The position numbers and the translations under genes are program-made. 64,000 bases of DNA from Coprococcus aceti (lineage in GTDB: Bacteria > Bacillota > Clostridia > Lachnospirales > Lachnospiraceae). The stretch's first letter is position 1. Every line of letters begins with the position of its first letter. Under the pieces are notes generated by a model, which was not told where the DNA came from, ran no database searches, and saw only the letters and a list, made by a program, of their open reading frames with translations. The stretch is taken from contig NZ_JAOQJT010000004.1 in NCBI RefSeq assembly GCF_025567285.1, positions 1-64,000 on the forward strand, written 5' to 3'. This document shows positions 44,871 through 54,448 of this stretch, one piece after another.

Positions 44871-45562
44871 TTATCTATGAGGCGGAGGAATCTGTCCGCC
44901 TGAGAGATGATAAAGTCCTTAAGTGCTTTATATGGAAATACATTCGTTGTATTATTGCCTACATCGGTGTCTATGGAGGTGAATGAGTCGAGATCATTCT
45001 GCAGTCTGCTCTGTGAGAAACATAGACATTTTTTTATGGTCATATCAGGTGATGAAACCTTCGGTATGATTGGTGAGAAATCCCTGATAAACAATGGATT
45101 TGTCACATTGTAATCACCGTAGAAAAACTGTTCTGAGAAGAAATCCCGGAATGGGATGCTCCTTCCCTCCGGCTGCATGCTGAGCTCGTGCATTCGGACA
45201 TGGTCTATGTCGCGTGTCACACAGGTGGGAGTGTTATCGCCTGCCTCAAACTGAAAATATTGCGGCCAGAATTCCTCCACATAGGCGGCGTCCATCATGA
45301 GATGGGCAAGTATGCCAAGGTCGGCAGGTGTCATAGCTTCCACTGGATATTCTGACAATATGTGATCGATGTCCGGATATTTTGTTATGAGATCGTTCTG
45401 CCATTCCGGCCTGAAATGTGTCAGGGCTTTGTCCATAACCGCATCTGGAAGAACGCAGCCCAGCAGGAAATCATTCAGCAGCTCCGGCTGGGATTCCTTT
45501 GAAATATGAAGTTTGTCTGCGATGTATCTGCCCTCGCACAGGTGTATTATGTATCCCGGCAT
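44849..45562 (-). CDS. Putative zinc-dependent phospholipase C-like protein
   Basis: A 237-residue cytosolic protein read from ATG 45562 (MPGYIIHLCEGRYIADKL), with GGGAGG upstream on the minus strand; longer in-frame starts lack one. The start, the LLGCVLPDAV segment and the ILAHLMMDAAYVEEFW segment resemble the N-terminal His, Asp and His-x3-Asp ligands of PF00882 (zinc-dependent phospholipase C / S1-P1-like fold), so I suggest a metal-dependent hydrolase. The resemblance is by eye only. It is convergent with the giant gene and divergent from ftsH. Confidence 0.55.
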   Translation of the reverse strand: MPGYIIHLCEGRYIADKLHISKESQPELLNDFLLGCVLPDAVMDKALTHFRPEWQNDLITKYPDIDHILSEYPVEAMTPADLGILAHLMMDAAYVEEFWPQYFQFEAGDNTPTCVTRDIDHVRMHELSMQPEGRSIPFRDFFSEQFFYGDYNVTNPLFIRDFSPIIPKVSSPDMTIKKCLCFSQSRLQNDLDSFTSIDTDVGNNTTNVFPYKALKDFIISQADRFLRLIDNKKASTR

Positions 45563-45668
45563 TGCAGCCCTCCCATATAGAATATATTTGTCAATTTGTA
45601 AAAAAGTGTACCCCCGGAGCCCCCGTAATGTCAATAAAGACAATTTCATACAAACAGTTTACTTGACT

Positions 45669-45674
45669 TATAAT
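45669..45674 (+). promoter_or_regulatory. Possible ftsH promoter -10
   Basis: A perfect TATAAT lies 72 nt before the chosen ftsH start. The best -35 (TTCATA at 45645-45650, 18-nt spacing) is weak, so only the -10 is marked. Confidence 0.35.
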
Positions 45675-45740
45675 TTGTTAGGCGGTAAAGTCATAGATGG
45701 ATAAATGGGATATCCATATCAGAGTAAAAGGAGAAACGTG

Positions 45741-47630
45741 TTGAATAACGATTACAACAAAGAACAAAACGACAAGAATGACGACAACAAGAATAATGGC
45801 AACAAAGGCAAAAACAGGAATGTCATGGTTCTGCTTGTCATCTCGGTGATATTGACACTGCTGTGCTGGAGAGCATACGACAAGATCACAAATGGAACGA
45901 AAAAAGAGATCCCATACAGCGGATTTGTGGAGATGCTGGATTCGGGAGAGGTGGACAATGCGGAGATATATGCCAAAAAGATCAGATTTACCTCAAAGGA
46001 GTCTGACGGCACTCTGGATAAGAACACCTATGTGACAGTGAGGATAAGCGACGATAAGCTGGCAGACAGACTTAAGACAGCCCATGAGAAGTATGCCACA
46101 ACATACAAGGGCAAAGACGAGAGCGGTTCAGCCATGGTCGGAACGATACTCTCATATGTGGTCATGATAGCTGCATTCTATCTGTTCCTCTCGTTAGTGA
46201 CAAGGCGGAGCGGAATGATGGGCTTTGGCAAATCAAACGCCAAGGTATATATGGAGAAGAAGACCGGAGTCACATTTGCAGATGTTGCAGGAGAGGATGA
46301 GGCAAAGGAATCCCTGACTGAGATGGTCGACTTCCTTCACAACCCTAAGAAGTATATGGCTATAGGTGCAAAGCTTCCAAAGGGAGCACTGCTGGTCGGC
46401 CCTCCGGGAACCGGAAAGACACTTCTGGCAAAGGCTGTTGCCGGAGAGGCAAACGTGCCATTTTTCTCCATGTCGGGATCAAGCTTCGTGGAGATGTACG
46501 TGGGAGTCGGAGCATCGAGAGTCAGAGACCTGTTCAAACAGGCATCTGAGATGGCTCCTTGTATAATATTCATAGACGAGATAGATGCCATAGGCCAGAG
46601 CAGAGACAGCGTGAGGGGCGGTGATTCGGAGAGAGAACAGACACTGAACCAGCTTCTTGCCGAGATGGATGGATTTGACACATCCAAGGGAATAGTGATA
46701 CTGGCTGCGACCAACAGGCCGGAGACACTTGACAAGGCACTCCTGAGACCGGGAAGATTTGACAGAAGAGTAATAGTTGAGAAGCCGGATCTTCAGGGTA
46801 GAATAGACACGCTGAAGGTACACTCCAGAAATGTCAAGATGGATGAGACTGTGGATCTCCGTGAGCTTGCGCTTGCCACAGCAGGTGCGGTTGGAGCAGA
46901 TCTCGCCAACATAATAAATGAGGCGGCGCTCACTGCGGTCAGATCCGGAAGGAGCATGGTTTCACAGGCTGATCTGATTGGTGCGGTGGAGCTTGTATTT
47001 GCAGGAAAAGAGAAGAAGGGCAAGCTGCTCGGCGACCAGGAGAAGAAGGTCGTTGCATATCATGAAGTTGGACATGCTCTTCTGGTTGCTCTCCAGAAGC
47101 ACACTGAGCCTGTTCAGAGAATTACAATAGTTCCTAGAACGATGGGTTCTCTGGGATATGTATGGCAGGTGCCTGAGGAAGAGAAGTATATGGAGACCAA
47201 GGCTGAGCTTGAGGCGAACATTGTGACGACCCTCGGCGGAAGAGCTGCAGAGGAATTGAAATTCGAGTCAGTGACCACCGGCGCGGCAAATGATATAGAG
47301 CAGGCGACCAAGACAGTGAGAGCGATGATAACCATGTATGGAATGTCAGACAAGTTCGGACTCATGCAGCTTGAGACTGTTCAGGGAAAATATCTCGACA
47401 GAAATGCAGTGCTCCAGTGTTCAGACAAGACTGCTGCAAAGGTCGATGAGGAGATTAGGAATCAGCTCAAGAAGGCATATGATGAGGCCAAGAAGCTTCT
47501 CTCAGAGCACATGAATGCGTTGGATGCCATCGCACAGTATCTGATAGAGAAGGAGTCGATAACAGGCCAGGAGTTCATGGAGATATTCAACAGAGTTGAA
47601 AATGCTGAACAAAATGTTGAACAGGAATAA
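45741..47630 (+). CDS. ftsH: ATP-dependent zinc metalloprotease FtsH
   Basis: A membrane-bound AAA+ protease of 629 residues that degrades misfolded and short-lived membrane and cytosolic proteins. An Asn/Lys-rich N-terminus, a membrane helix (about 28-45), an extracytoplasmic loop and a second helix (about 130-150) precede the AAA domain with Walker A GPPGTGKT (220-227) and Walker B IIFIDEIDAIG. The zinc site is HEVGH (441-445), where HEAGH is usual. TTG 45741 is 7 nt after AAAGGAG (45727-45733); GTG 45738 is possible, and ATG 45705 has no ribosome-binding site and would add 12 residues. A terminator follows. Confidence 0.95.
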   Translation: MNNDYNKEQNDKNDDNKNNGNKGKNRNVMVLLVISVILTLLCWRAYDKITNGTKKEIPYSGFVEMLDSGEVDNAEIYAKKIRFTSKESDGTLDKNTYVTVRISDDKLADRLKTAHEKYATTYKGKDESGSAMVGTILSYVVMIAAFYLFLSLVTRRSGMMGFGKSNAKVYMEKKTGVTFADVAGEDEAKESLTEMVDFLHNPKKYMAIGAKLPKGALLVGPPGTGKTLLAKAVAGEANVPFFSMSGSSFVEMYVGVGASRVRDLFKQASEMAPCIIFIDEIDAIGQSRDSVRGGDSEREQTLNQLLAEMDGFDTSKGIVILAATNRPETLDKALLRPGRFDRRVIVEKPDLQGRIDTLKVHSRNVKMDETVDLRELALATAGAVGADLANIINEAALTAVRSGRSMVSQADLIGAVELVFAGKEKKGKLLGDQEKKVVAYHEVGHALLVALQKHTEPVQRITIVPRTMGSLGYVWQVPEEEKYMETKAELEANIVTTLGGRAAEELKFESVTTGAANDIEQATKTVRAMITMYGMSDKFGLMQLETVQGKYLDRNAVLQCSDKTAAKVDEEIRNQLKKAYDEAKKLLSEHMNALDAIAQYLIEKESITGQEFMEIFNRVENAEQNVEQE

Positions 47631-47651
47631 AATTAAAACAATAATAAGATC

Positions 47652-47700
47652 AAAAAAAGAGAAGCCGGGGCTGGCAAAAAGCTCCGGCTTCTCTTTTTTC
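47652..47700 (+). terminator. Bidirectional terminator between ftsH and yfbR
   Basis: AAAAAAGAGAAGCCGG pairs with CCGGCTTCTCTTTTTT (ending at 47699), about 16 bp, with T-runs on both strands serving the convergent ftsH and yfbR-uvrC transcripts. Confidence 0.9.
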
Positions 47701-47715
47701 TATATCTGCTTTAGA

Positions 47716-48321
47716 TTATATCTGCTGAAGATCGTCCAGGGTCTTGCCGTATGCCGGTAAAAACTCGCACACGAAGTCGTTTACCTCAGGATAAGTCTCA
47801 GCCATCTGTGACACGGAATTCATGATCGTACCCATGGCACTGGAGAACTCGGTATTTCCCGATCCTGTCTCCTCCATGCATTTGATCAGGGCGGACAGCT
47901 TGTCAGCCGCCTTGACGAGCTTCCAGAGATATACATCGTTCTCGTCGTCGGCATCCTTAAAAAATATCGGTTCATAGGCTGGTCTGAGATCGCCCGGCAG
48001 CTTGTCAAGAAGTGTGTGGCATGCGATATCTTCCACATCCTTGAAGGCTGTCTTGATATCATCGTTGTAGTATTTCACCGGGGTCGGCATGTCGCCGGTG
48101 ATGATCTCCGATGCATCGTGATAGAGACCTATGAGTGCAGCTCTCTCGGCGTTCAGAGTCTTGCCGTAGCGTACATTGCCGATGGTTGCCAGTGCGTGGG
48201 CTATCATGCTCACCTCCAGGCAGTGCTCACACAGATTCTCCTCGCGGTTGTTCCTCATGAGTGCCCATCTGTCAATATATTTCATTCGTGATATAAGTGC
48301 AAAAAAGTTGTATTCCATCAT
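47716..48321 (-). CDS. yfbR: HD-domain 5'-deoxynucleotidase (YfbR family)
   Basis: A 201-residue cytosolic phosphohydrolase that removes the 5' phosphate from deoxynucleoside monophosphates, part of dNTP pool balance. The HD metal site is visible: the His in CEHCLEVSMIAHAL and the HD pair in YHDASEIITGD, followed by MPTPVKY, and a late Asp in KAADKLSALIK. It starts 10 nt after the uvrC stop on the minus strand, so the two form an operon ending at the terminator near 47652. The initiator is one of two adjacent ATGs. Confidence 0.9.
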   Translation of the reverse strand: MMEYNFFALISRMKYIDRWALMRNNREENLCEHCLEVSMIAHALATIGNVRYGKTLNAERAALIGLYHDASEIITGDMPTPVKYYNDDIKTAFKDVEDIACHTLLDKLPGDLRPAYEPIFFKDADDENDVYLWKLVKAADKLSALIKCMEETGSGNTEFSSAMGTIMNSVSQMAETYPEVNDFVCEFLPAYGKTLDDLQQI

Positions 48322-48331
48322 AAAATCCTCG

Positions 48332-50155
48332 TTACATCTGTTTATCGTTGTGGAAAAAGTTATATACCGCAGTGGCTGCAGTCTTGTTCATTCCCTGCGG
48401 GATCTCGAGATCAGCAATGCTGGCGGCACGGATCTTGTCTATGTCCTTGAAGTATGCCAGAAGAGCCTTTCTCCTTGCCGGACCGATGCCCTCAATATCG
48501 TCCAGAACTGAGTGGATCTGGGATTTGCTTCTGAGACTTCTGTGGTACTCGATTGCAAATCTGTGGGCCTCATCCTGAAGTCTTGTTATCATGTTGAAGG
48601 CCTGTGTATTTGCAGGGAAATCTATCTCCTTGTTGTTGTAATAGAGTCCTCTGGTTCTGTGGTGGTCATCCTTTACCATTCCGCATACCGGGATGTTGAG
48701 ACCAAGCTCGTCAAGAACCTCCAGAGCTATGTTGACCTGACCCCGGCCGCCATCCATCATGAGTACATCAGGGTAGATATTAAACCGCTCGTCTGTGAAC
48801 CTTCTTGTGAGTACCTCCCTCATGCTTGCGTAGTCATCCGGCCCGTCTATGGTCCTGAGCTTGAACTTTCTGTAGTCATTCTTCTTGGCGCGTCCGTTTT
48901 CAAATACCACCATGGATGCCACGGAGTGATAGCCGCTTATATGCGATATATCAAATGCTTCAAGGCGTCTTGCGGATGAAACTCCGATAAGCTGTGCCAG
49001 CTCATTTGCCGCACCCTCAGTGCGCTCCTTTTCACGCTTGAGCTTGTCGGCATCCTGGTTCATGACCAGAAAAGCATTGTCCTTTGCCAGCTTGAGAAGC
49101 TTCTGCTTGTCTCCCTTCTGGGGAACAATGATGTGTACCTGACTTCCCCGGCGGGCGCTCAGATATTCCTCGATGACCTTGTAGTCCTCGATCTGCTGCT
49201 CGATAATGATCTCCTTTGGCAGATATGGAGTGGAAGCGTAGTATTGCTTGAGAAAAGACTCCATGATCGTGCTGTAAGCCTCAGCATTTACGCCGCTCAT
49301 GTGGTAGTGTTCCCTGCCGATCATCTTGCCGGATCTTATGAAGAATATGGATATGACACACTCATTTCCAAGATCGGTGGCCATGGCGATCACATCCCTG
49401 TCGTCTGCGCTTGTGTCACCGACTCTCTGGGTGGACTCAATGTGATGGATGCTCTTTATCAGATCCCTGATCTCGGCGGCCTGTTCAAATTCCATATCCT
49501 CGGACAGCTCCTTCATCTGCTTTTCGAGATCCCTGATCACATGACCGTGGTTGCCGTTCAGAAAGCTTATGGCATCCTGGACATTTTTGTTGTAATCCTC
49601 CTTGGAGATATATCCCTGACAGGGCGCCATGCACTGCTTTATCTGGTGATACAGGCAGGGCCTTTCAAGGCCCATATCCCTTGGCAGAACCTTGTTGCAG
49701 CTCCTGATGTGATACAGCTTTTTCAGTAGCTCTATGATATCCTTCACCGCTTTGGAATTGGTGTATGGGCCGAAATATTTGGAGTGATCCCGTTTCATCT
49801 GATGGCTGTACAGTATGCGCGGGTAATCCTCCTCCACAGTAATGCGGATATAGGGATAACCCTTGTCATCCGTGAGCATGGTGTTGTAATGCGGTCTGTG
49901 CTCCTTTATAAGGTTGCACTCTAGAACGAGAGCCTCGATCTCTGAACCGCAGACAATATATTCAAACCATGCAATATGGGATACCATCTTCTGAATCTTC
50001 GGGGATTTCTTGTAGCCGGTCTGGAAATACTGATGTACTCTGTTGTACAGATCTATGGCTTTTCCTACATATATAATATGATCCCCCGAATCGTGCATGA
50101 GATATACTCCTGGGACATGGGGGAGCTTCTTAAGTTCTTCTTCAAAATCAAACAT
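48332..50155 (-). CDS. uvrC: Excinuclease ABC subunit C
   Basis: A 607-residue nuclease that makes both incisions around DNA lesions recognised by UvrA-UvrB. It has an N-terminal GIY-YIG nuclease (PGVYLMHDSGDHIIYVGKA), a UvrB-binding UVR motif (IRDLEKQMKELSEDMEFEQA, about 205-225), a central RNase H-like domain (FDISHISGYHSVASMVVFENG) and C-terminal helix-hairpin-helix units (SVLDDIEGIGPARRKALLAYF). ATG 50155 has GAGGTG upstream; an in-frame start 17 codons earlier lacks one. It is transcribed with yfbR and divergently from dgt. Confidence 0.96.
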   Translation of the reverse strand: MFDFEEELKKLPHVPGVYLMHDSGDHIIYVGKAIDLYNRVHQYFQTGYKKSPKIQKMVSHIAWFEYIVCGSEIEALVLECNLIKEHRPHYNTMLTDDKGYPYIRITVEEDYPRILYSHQMKRDHSKYFGPYTNSKAVKDIIELLKKLYHIRSCNKVLPRDMGLERPCLYHQIKQCMAPCQGYISKEDYNKNVQDAISFLNGNHGHVIRDLEKQMKELSEDMEFEQAAEIRDLIKSIHHIESTQRVGDTSADDRDVIAMATDLGNECVISIFFIRSGKMIGREHYHMSGVNAEAYSTIMESFLKQYYASTPYLPKEIIIEQQIEDYKVIEEYLSARRGSQVHIIVPQKGDKQKLLKLAKDNAFLVMNQDADKLKREKERTEGAANELAQLIGVSSARRLEAFDISHISGYHSVASMVVFENGRAKKNDYRKFKLRTIDGPDDYASMREVLTRRFTDERFNIYPDVLMMDGGRGQVNIALEVLDELGLNIPVCGMVKDDHHRTRGLYYNNKEIDFPANTQAFNMITRLQDEAHRFAIEYHRSLRSKSQIHSVLDDIEGIGPARRKALLAYFKDIDKIRAASIADLEIPQGMNKTAATAVYNFFHNDKQM

Positions 50156-50180
50156 GTCATTCACCTCAAAAATCTTAGAT

Positions 50181-50211
50181 AAGTATATCACTATACTTAC
50201 TATCATGTCAT
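50181..50211 (-). promoter_or_regulatory. uvrC promoter with palindrome over the -10
   Basis: On the minus strand ATGACA (50211-50206), an 18-nt spacer and TATACT (50187-50182) form a promoter. AAGTATA-TCAC-TATACTT (50181-50198) is a perfect 7-bp inverted repeat across the -10, suggesting repressor control. It does not match the Gram-positive LexA box. Confidence 0.6.
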
Positions 50212-50315
50212 TCTTTCCTCAGAAAATTTGAAAAATAAAAAAGGATTTTGAGAAAAAACGGAGAATAATAAAAATGTGTGGTAAGAAATATTGATCATGT
50301 GATAGGAGAGATTCT

Positions 50316-51320
50316 ATGACGATACGGGAACAGCAGGAAAAAAGGGAGCACGAAGTGCTCAGCAGATATGCGGCGTTCAGTGATCAGTCCACAGGACGTG
50401 ACAGATCGGAGGAGCAGTGCGACCTCAGAACGGTCTACCAGAGAGACAGGGACAGGATACTCCACTGCAAGGCGTTCAGGAGACTTAAGCATAAGACTCA
50501 GGTATTTCTGTCGCCGGGTGATGATCACTACAGGACCAGACTGACCCATACTCTGGAGGTGTCGCAGATAGCAAGGACGATAGCCAGATCACTCAGGCTC
50601 AACGAGGATCTGACGGAGGCGATAGCGCTGGGACATGACCTGGGACATACGCCATTTGGACATGTCGGTGAGCGGACACTTGCGGCCTGCGCGGGCAATA
50701 ATTTCAGCCACAATGTTCAGAGCGTAAGGGTTGTGGAACGTCTTGAGAACCGTGGTGAGGGACTTAATCTAACCTGGGAGGTCCGGGACGGAATGCTAAA
50801 CCATAAGACATCATGCACTCCGCATACGCTGGAGGGACAGTGTGTGAGACTGGCGGACAAGATAGCGTACGTCAATCATGATATAGATGATGCGATAAGG
50901 GGTAACATATTGAAGGAGGAGGATCTTCCGACCAATATCACCGACATTCTCGGGAAGAATACCCGCACCAGACTGAACTGTCTCATACATGATGTGATAA
51001 ATACGAGTCAGGACAAGGATTATGTCGGTATGTCGGCGGAGATCGGGGATGCTCTGGGGAAGCTGAGAACATACATGTTCAGATATCTCTACACTAACCC
51101 GATAGCCAAGAGCGAGGAGCTCAAGGCCGACAAGATGCTGAGGATATTGTATGAATACTTCATTGAGGACGCCAGCAGGCTGACAAATGAATGTGTTGAG
51201 ATGATATATATGGGAGAGGATCCCAAGACAGTCGTGTGCGACTACATAGCTGGTATGACAGACAATTATGCGATAGAGACATTTAAGAGTATATATATAC
51301 CGAAGTCCTGGAAGGTCTGA
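50316..51320 (+). CDS. dgt: dGTPase-family deoxynucleotide triphosphohydrolase
   Basis: A 334-residue HD-domain enzyme that cleaves dNTPs to deoxynucleosides and tripolyphosphate, here the short Firmicute type. Motifs are the N-terminal RTVYQRDRDRILHCKAFRRLKHKTQVF, the His in RLTHTLEVSQIARTIA, and the HD pair in ALGHDLGHTPFGHVGE; the later Asp is in RLADKIAYVNHDIDDA. It is the first gene of the primase-sigma factor operon and ends 28 nt before dnaG. This dgt-dnaG-rpoD order is usual in Clostridia. Confidence 0.93.
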   Translation: MTIREQQEKREHEVLSRYAAFSDQSTGRDRSEEQCDLRTVYQRDRDRILHCKAFRRLKHKTQVFLSPGDDHYRTRLTHTLEVSQIARTIARSLRLNEDLTEAIALGHDLGHTPFGHVGERTLAACAGNNFSHNVQSVRVVERLENRGEGLNLTWEVRDGMLNHKTSCTPHTLEGQCVRLADKIAYVNHDIDDAIRGNILKEEDLPTNITDILGKNTRTRLNCLIHDVINTSQDKDYVGMSAEIGDALGKLRTYMFRYLYTNPIAKSEELKADKMLRILYEYFIEDASRLTNECVEMIYMGEDPKTVVCDYIAGMTDNYAIETFKSIYIPKSWKV

Positions 51321-51348
51321 GCATACCTGACAAACAGGAGGAATCGAA

Positions 51349-53181
51349 TTGTATTATTCGGATGACGTGATAAATGAAGTCTTGTCAAGAAATGATATAG
51401 TGGATGTTATCGGAAGCTACGCAAGCCTTAAGAAGAAGGGCGCGAATTACGAGGCATGCTGTCCGTTCCACCATGAGAAGACTCCGTCATTTAAGGTCAA
51501 CAGNNNNNNNNNNNNNNNNNNNNNNNNNNNNNNNNNNNNNNNNNNNNNNNNNNNNNNNNNNNNNNNNNNNNNNNNNNNNNNNNNNNNNNNNNNNNNNNNN
51601 NNNNNNNNNNNNNNNNNNNNNNNNNNNNNNNNNNNNNNNNNNNNNNNNNNNNNNNNNNNNNNNNNNNNNNNNNNNNNNNNNNNNNNNNNNNNNNNNNNNN
51701 NNNNNNNNNNNNNNNNNNNNNNNNNNNNNNNNNNNNNNNNNNNNNNNNNNNNNNNNNNNNNNNNNNNNNNNNNNNNNNNNNNNNNNNNNNNNNNNNNNNN
51801 NNNNNNNNNNNNTGATGAGACGATAAATAAATTTGCGCTTGGATATTCAGATATATACAGGGATGATCTGTACAGGTATCTGAAGAGCAAGGGATATACA
51901 GATGATCAGATGAAGGGCTCGGGACTTGTTGAGATCAGTGAGAAGGAAGGTGGTGTGGACAAGTTCTGGAACAGAGCCATGATCCCGATACTGGATATAA
52001 ACGGCAAGGTCATCGCATTTGGCGGACGAGTCATGGGCGATGGAAAACCGAAATATATAAATACCAGTGATACTGCGGTGTTCGACAAGAGCCATACGCT
52101 GTTTGCCATGAACATAGCAAGGCGGAGCAGGAGAAAAGGATTTATATGCTGTGAGGGATATATGGATGTCATCTCCATGCATCAGGCAGGATTTGACAAT
52201 GCCGTGGCATCCCTTGGAACGGCATTTACATTTGGACATGCTGGGATAATAAAGAGATATGCCGATGAGGTTTATCTGGCGTACGACAGTGACGGCGCAG
52301 GCGTGGAGGCGACGAAGAAGGTCATAGCAATTCTCCGGGAGGTCGGAGTCGGCGCAAGGGTCATCAATATGAGACCGTACAAGGATCCCGATGAGTTCAT
52401 ACAGAACCTTGGAAGCGAGGCATTTGAGGAGAGGATAAAGAAAGCTGAGAGCGGAATGATGTTCCTTGCAAGGATATATTCTGAGGAATATGACCAGAGC
52501 GATCCGGGTGAGCTGACCAAGTTCCAGAACCAGATAGCGAGGGAACTGGCATATATTGAGGACGACCTGGAGAGAAATAATTATGTCGATGCCATAGCGA
52601 GGAAATATGTGATCGACAAGGATGCCCTTGCCGCGAAGGTACATGCCTACGGTGTTGCGGGCACGGCAAAGCCGGAGATAGTGGAGCGGGAGACCCGCAG
52701 ACTCCAGGAACAGCAGGGCTATGAAGAGTTCCCGGGAGACCAGAGCGCGGGAGCTCCGGGAAGACCTGAGACAAAGGATAATAAGACCGCCAAGCTGCTG
52801 CTCACATGGCTTGTGAACCGGCCGGAGCTGTTTGCCAGACTTGACGGCGTGGTGAGTGAGGCGGACTTTGAGCCGGGAATATACCGGACCGTAGCGGACA
52901 AGCTGTACTCACAGTACAGGGAGAAGCACAAGGTTGAGCCCGCTGTGGTGGTGAACACATTCCAGGATGTGGAGGAACAGAGACTGGTGGCAGGCATGCT
53001 CCAGACAGATCTGGCGATAGACATGACCGAGGAGGAGGTTGGCAATGCCATAACCGAGGTCGTGAAAAAGATAAAGCTTGCCAGCATAAAAAAACAGCTT
53101 GAGAGCGAGAATGACATGATGAAGGTTCAGCAGCTCATCAAGGACAGGAAAAAGATAGAAAAGTTTAAAGTTATTTTATAA
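51349..53181 (+). CDS. dnaG: DNA primase DnaG (interrupted by an assembly gap)
   Basis: The primase makes RNA primers at the replication fork. Start TTG 51349 has AGGAGG upstream. The N-terminal zinc-ribbon start CCPFHHEKTPSF is present; 309 unread bases (103 codons) then hide the rest of the zinc ribbon and the start of the catalytic core. After the gap come DKFWNRAMIPILDINGKVIAFGGR, the TOPRIM motifs EGYMDVISM and YDSDGAG, and a C-terminal helicase-binding region. The frame is kept across the gap and the total of 610 residues fits the family, so the gap length appears right and the gene is probably intact. Confidence 0.93.
   Translation: MYYSDDVINEVLSRNDIVDVIGSYASLKKKGANYEACCPFHHEKTPSFKVNXXXXXXXXXXXXXXXXXXXXXXXXXXXXXXXXXXXXXXXXXXXXXXXXXXXXXXXXXXXXXXXXXXXXXXXXXXXXXXXXXXXXXXXXXXXXXXXXXXXXXXXXDETINKFALGYSDIYRDDLYRYLKSKGYTDDQMKGSGLVEISEKEGGVDKFWNRAMIPILDINGKVIAFGGRVMGDGKPKYINTSDTAVFDKSHTLFAMNIARRSRRKGFICCEGYMDVISMHQAGFDNAVASLGTAFTFGHAGIIKRYADEVYLAYDSDGAGVEATKKVIAILREVGVGARVINMRPYKDPDEFIQNLGSEAFEERIKKAESGMMFLARIYSEEYDQSDPGELTKFQNQIARELAYIEDDLERNNYVDAIARKYVIDKDALAAKVHAYGVAGTAKPEIVERETRRLQEQQGYEEFPGDQSAGAPGRPETKDNKTAKLLLTWLVNRPELFARLDGVVSEADFEPGIYRTVADKLYSQYREKHKVEPAVVVNTFQDVEEQRLVAGMLQTDLAIDMTEEEVGNAITEVVKKIKLASIKKQLESENDMMKVQQLIKDRKKIEKFKVIL
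51504..51812. other. Assembly gap of 309 N
   Basis: The bases are unread. The length is a multiple of three and keeps the dnaG frame open, which suggests a gap size set from read pairs or a reference rather than a default value. Confidence 1.
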
Positions 53182-53213
53182 GAAATAAACAATACATTAT
53201 GTGGAGGAAAGAT

Positions 53214-54401
53214 ATGAGTACAATGGATGCGATCAATTCAAATGAAGACAAGTATATGATCAAGGTGAGTGAGGACGATGCGATCAACGCAAAGTTCAAC
53301 ACAAAGCTTCAGGAATTGCTTGACATAGCTCACAGCAAGAAGAACGTTATAGAGGACACAGAGCTCATCAAGCATTTTAACGATCTCAAGGAGGTTGCCC
53401 TTGATCTGGATACCATGCAGAAGATCTTCAATTTCCTTGAAAAGAACGGTGTGGACATACTTCAGATAACAGATGACGATGAGGAGGAGCCAACACTTGA
53501 CGAGGACGTGATCGCTGAGGGCGAGGATGTTGAGAAGATAGATTTCACAGATACAGGTGATATATCAAGCACAACACAGGATCCTGTCAAGATGTACCTG
53601 AAGGATATAGGAAAGGTGCCTCTGCTCAGCGCGGAGGAGGAGATAGAGCTTGCCAAGAGAATGGAGGCAGGCGATGAGATGGCAAAGAAGAAGCTTGCTG
53701 AGTCCAACCTCAGACTTGTTGTAAGTATAGCCAAGAGATATGTTGGACGTGGAATGTTATTCCTCGATCTAATACAGGAGGGTAACCTCGGTCTGCTCAA
53801 GGCCGTGGAGAAGTTTGATTACAGAAAGGGTTACAAGTTCTCAACATATGCGACATGGTGGATCAGACAGGCCATCACAAGGGCCATCGCAGATCAGGCG
53901 AGAACCATAAGAATCCCGGTTCATATGGTTGAGACCATCAACAAGGTTACCAGAGTGAGCAGAGATCTGCTTCAGAAGCTCGGCAGAGAGCCGCTTCCAG
54001 AGGAAGTCGGAGAGGTTATGGGACTTCCAAAGGAGAGAGTTCAGGAGATCATGAAGATCGCACAGGAGCCTGTATCACTGGAGACTCCTATCGGTGAGGA
54101 GGAGGACAGCCATCTTGGAGATTTCATACAGGATGAGAGTATCCCTACACCTGTTGAGGCGACAAACCAGACACTGCTGCACGAGCAGCTCGACGAGGTA
54201 GTCAGCACACTTACAGAGAGAGAGCAGAGAGTTATAAAGCTCAGATTTGGATGGGATGACGGAAGACCAAGAACCCTTGAGGAAGTCGGCAAGGAGTTCA
54301 ATGTCACAAGAGAGCGTATCAGACAGATCGAGGCAAAGGCGCTCAGAAAGCTGAGACATCCTAACAGAAGCAGAAAGCTCAAGGATTTCCTGTATAACTA
54401 G
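53214..54401 (+). CDS. rpoD: Primary RNA polymerase sigma factor (SigA/RpoD)
   Basis: A 395-residue housekeeping sigma factor. An acidic region 1.1 (about residues 1-95) is followed by region 1.2 (DPVKMYLKDIGKVPLLSAEEE), region 2 with DLIQEGNLGLLKAVEKFDYRKG and the -10-binding FSTYATWWIRQAITRAIADQ, region 3, and region 4 with the helix-turn-helix TLEEVGKEFNVTRERIRQIE. ATG 53214 follows GGAGG by 6 nt; an ATG at 53199 would place that site inside the gene. It lies 32 nt after dnaG in the conserved dnaG-rpoD operon. It is the factor expected to read the promoters marked in this window. Confidence 0.98.
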   Translation: MSTMDAINSNEDKYMIKVSEDDAINAKFNTKLQELLDIAHSKKNVIEDTELIKHFNDLKEVALDLDTMQKIFNFLEKNGVDILQITDDDEEEPTLDEDVIAEGEDVEKIDFTDTGDISSTTQDPVKMYLKDIGKVPLLSAEEEIELAKRMEAGDEMAKKKLAESNLRLVVSIAKRYVGRGMLFLDLIQEGNLGLLKAVEKFDYRKGYKFSTYATWWIRQAITRAIADQARTIRIPVHMVETINKVTRVSRDLLQKLGREPLPEEVGEVMGLPKERVQEIMKIAQEPVSLETPIGEEEDSHLGDFIQDESIPTPVEATNQTLLHEQLDEVVSTLTEREQRVIKLRFGWDDGRPRTLEEVGKEFNVTRERIRQIEAKALRKLRHPNRSRKLKDFLYN

Positions 54402-54448
54402 CAGAGAGGACCGCGCGATCTGGCATGGATGGTGCGAGGATAATAATT

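Noticed and set aside
48016..49729. Plus-strand ORFs of 76-198 codons opposite yfbR and uvrC
   Set aside because: They are shadows of well-supported minus-strand genes and show no domain or ribosome-binding site.
54041..54382. Minus-strand ORFs opposite rpoD
   Set aside because: They are antisense to conserved sigma regions 3-4 and have no independent support.
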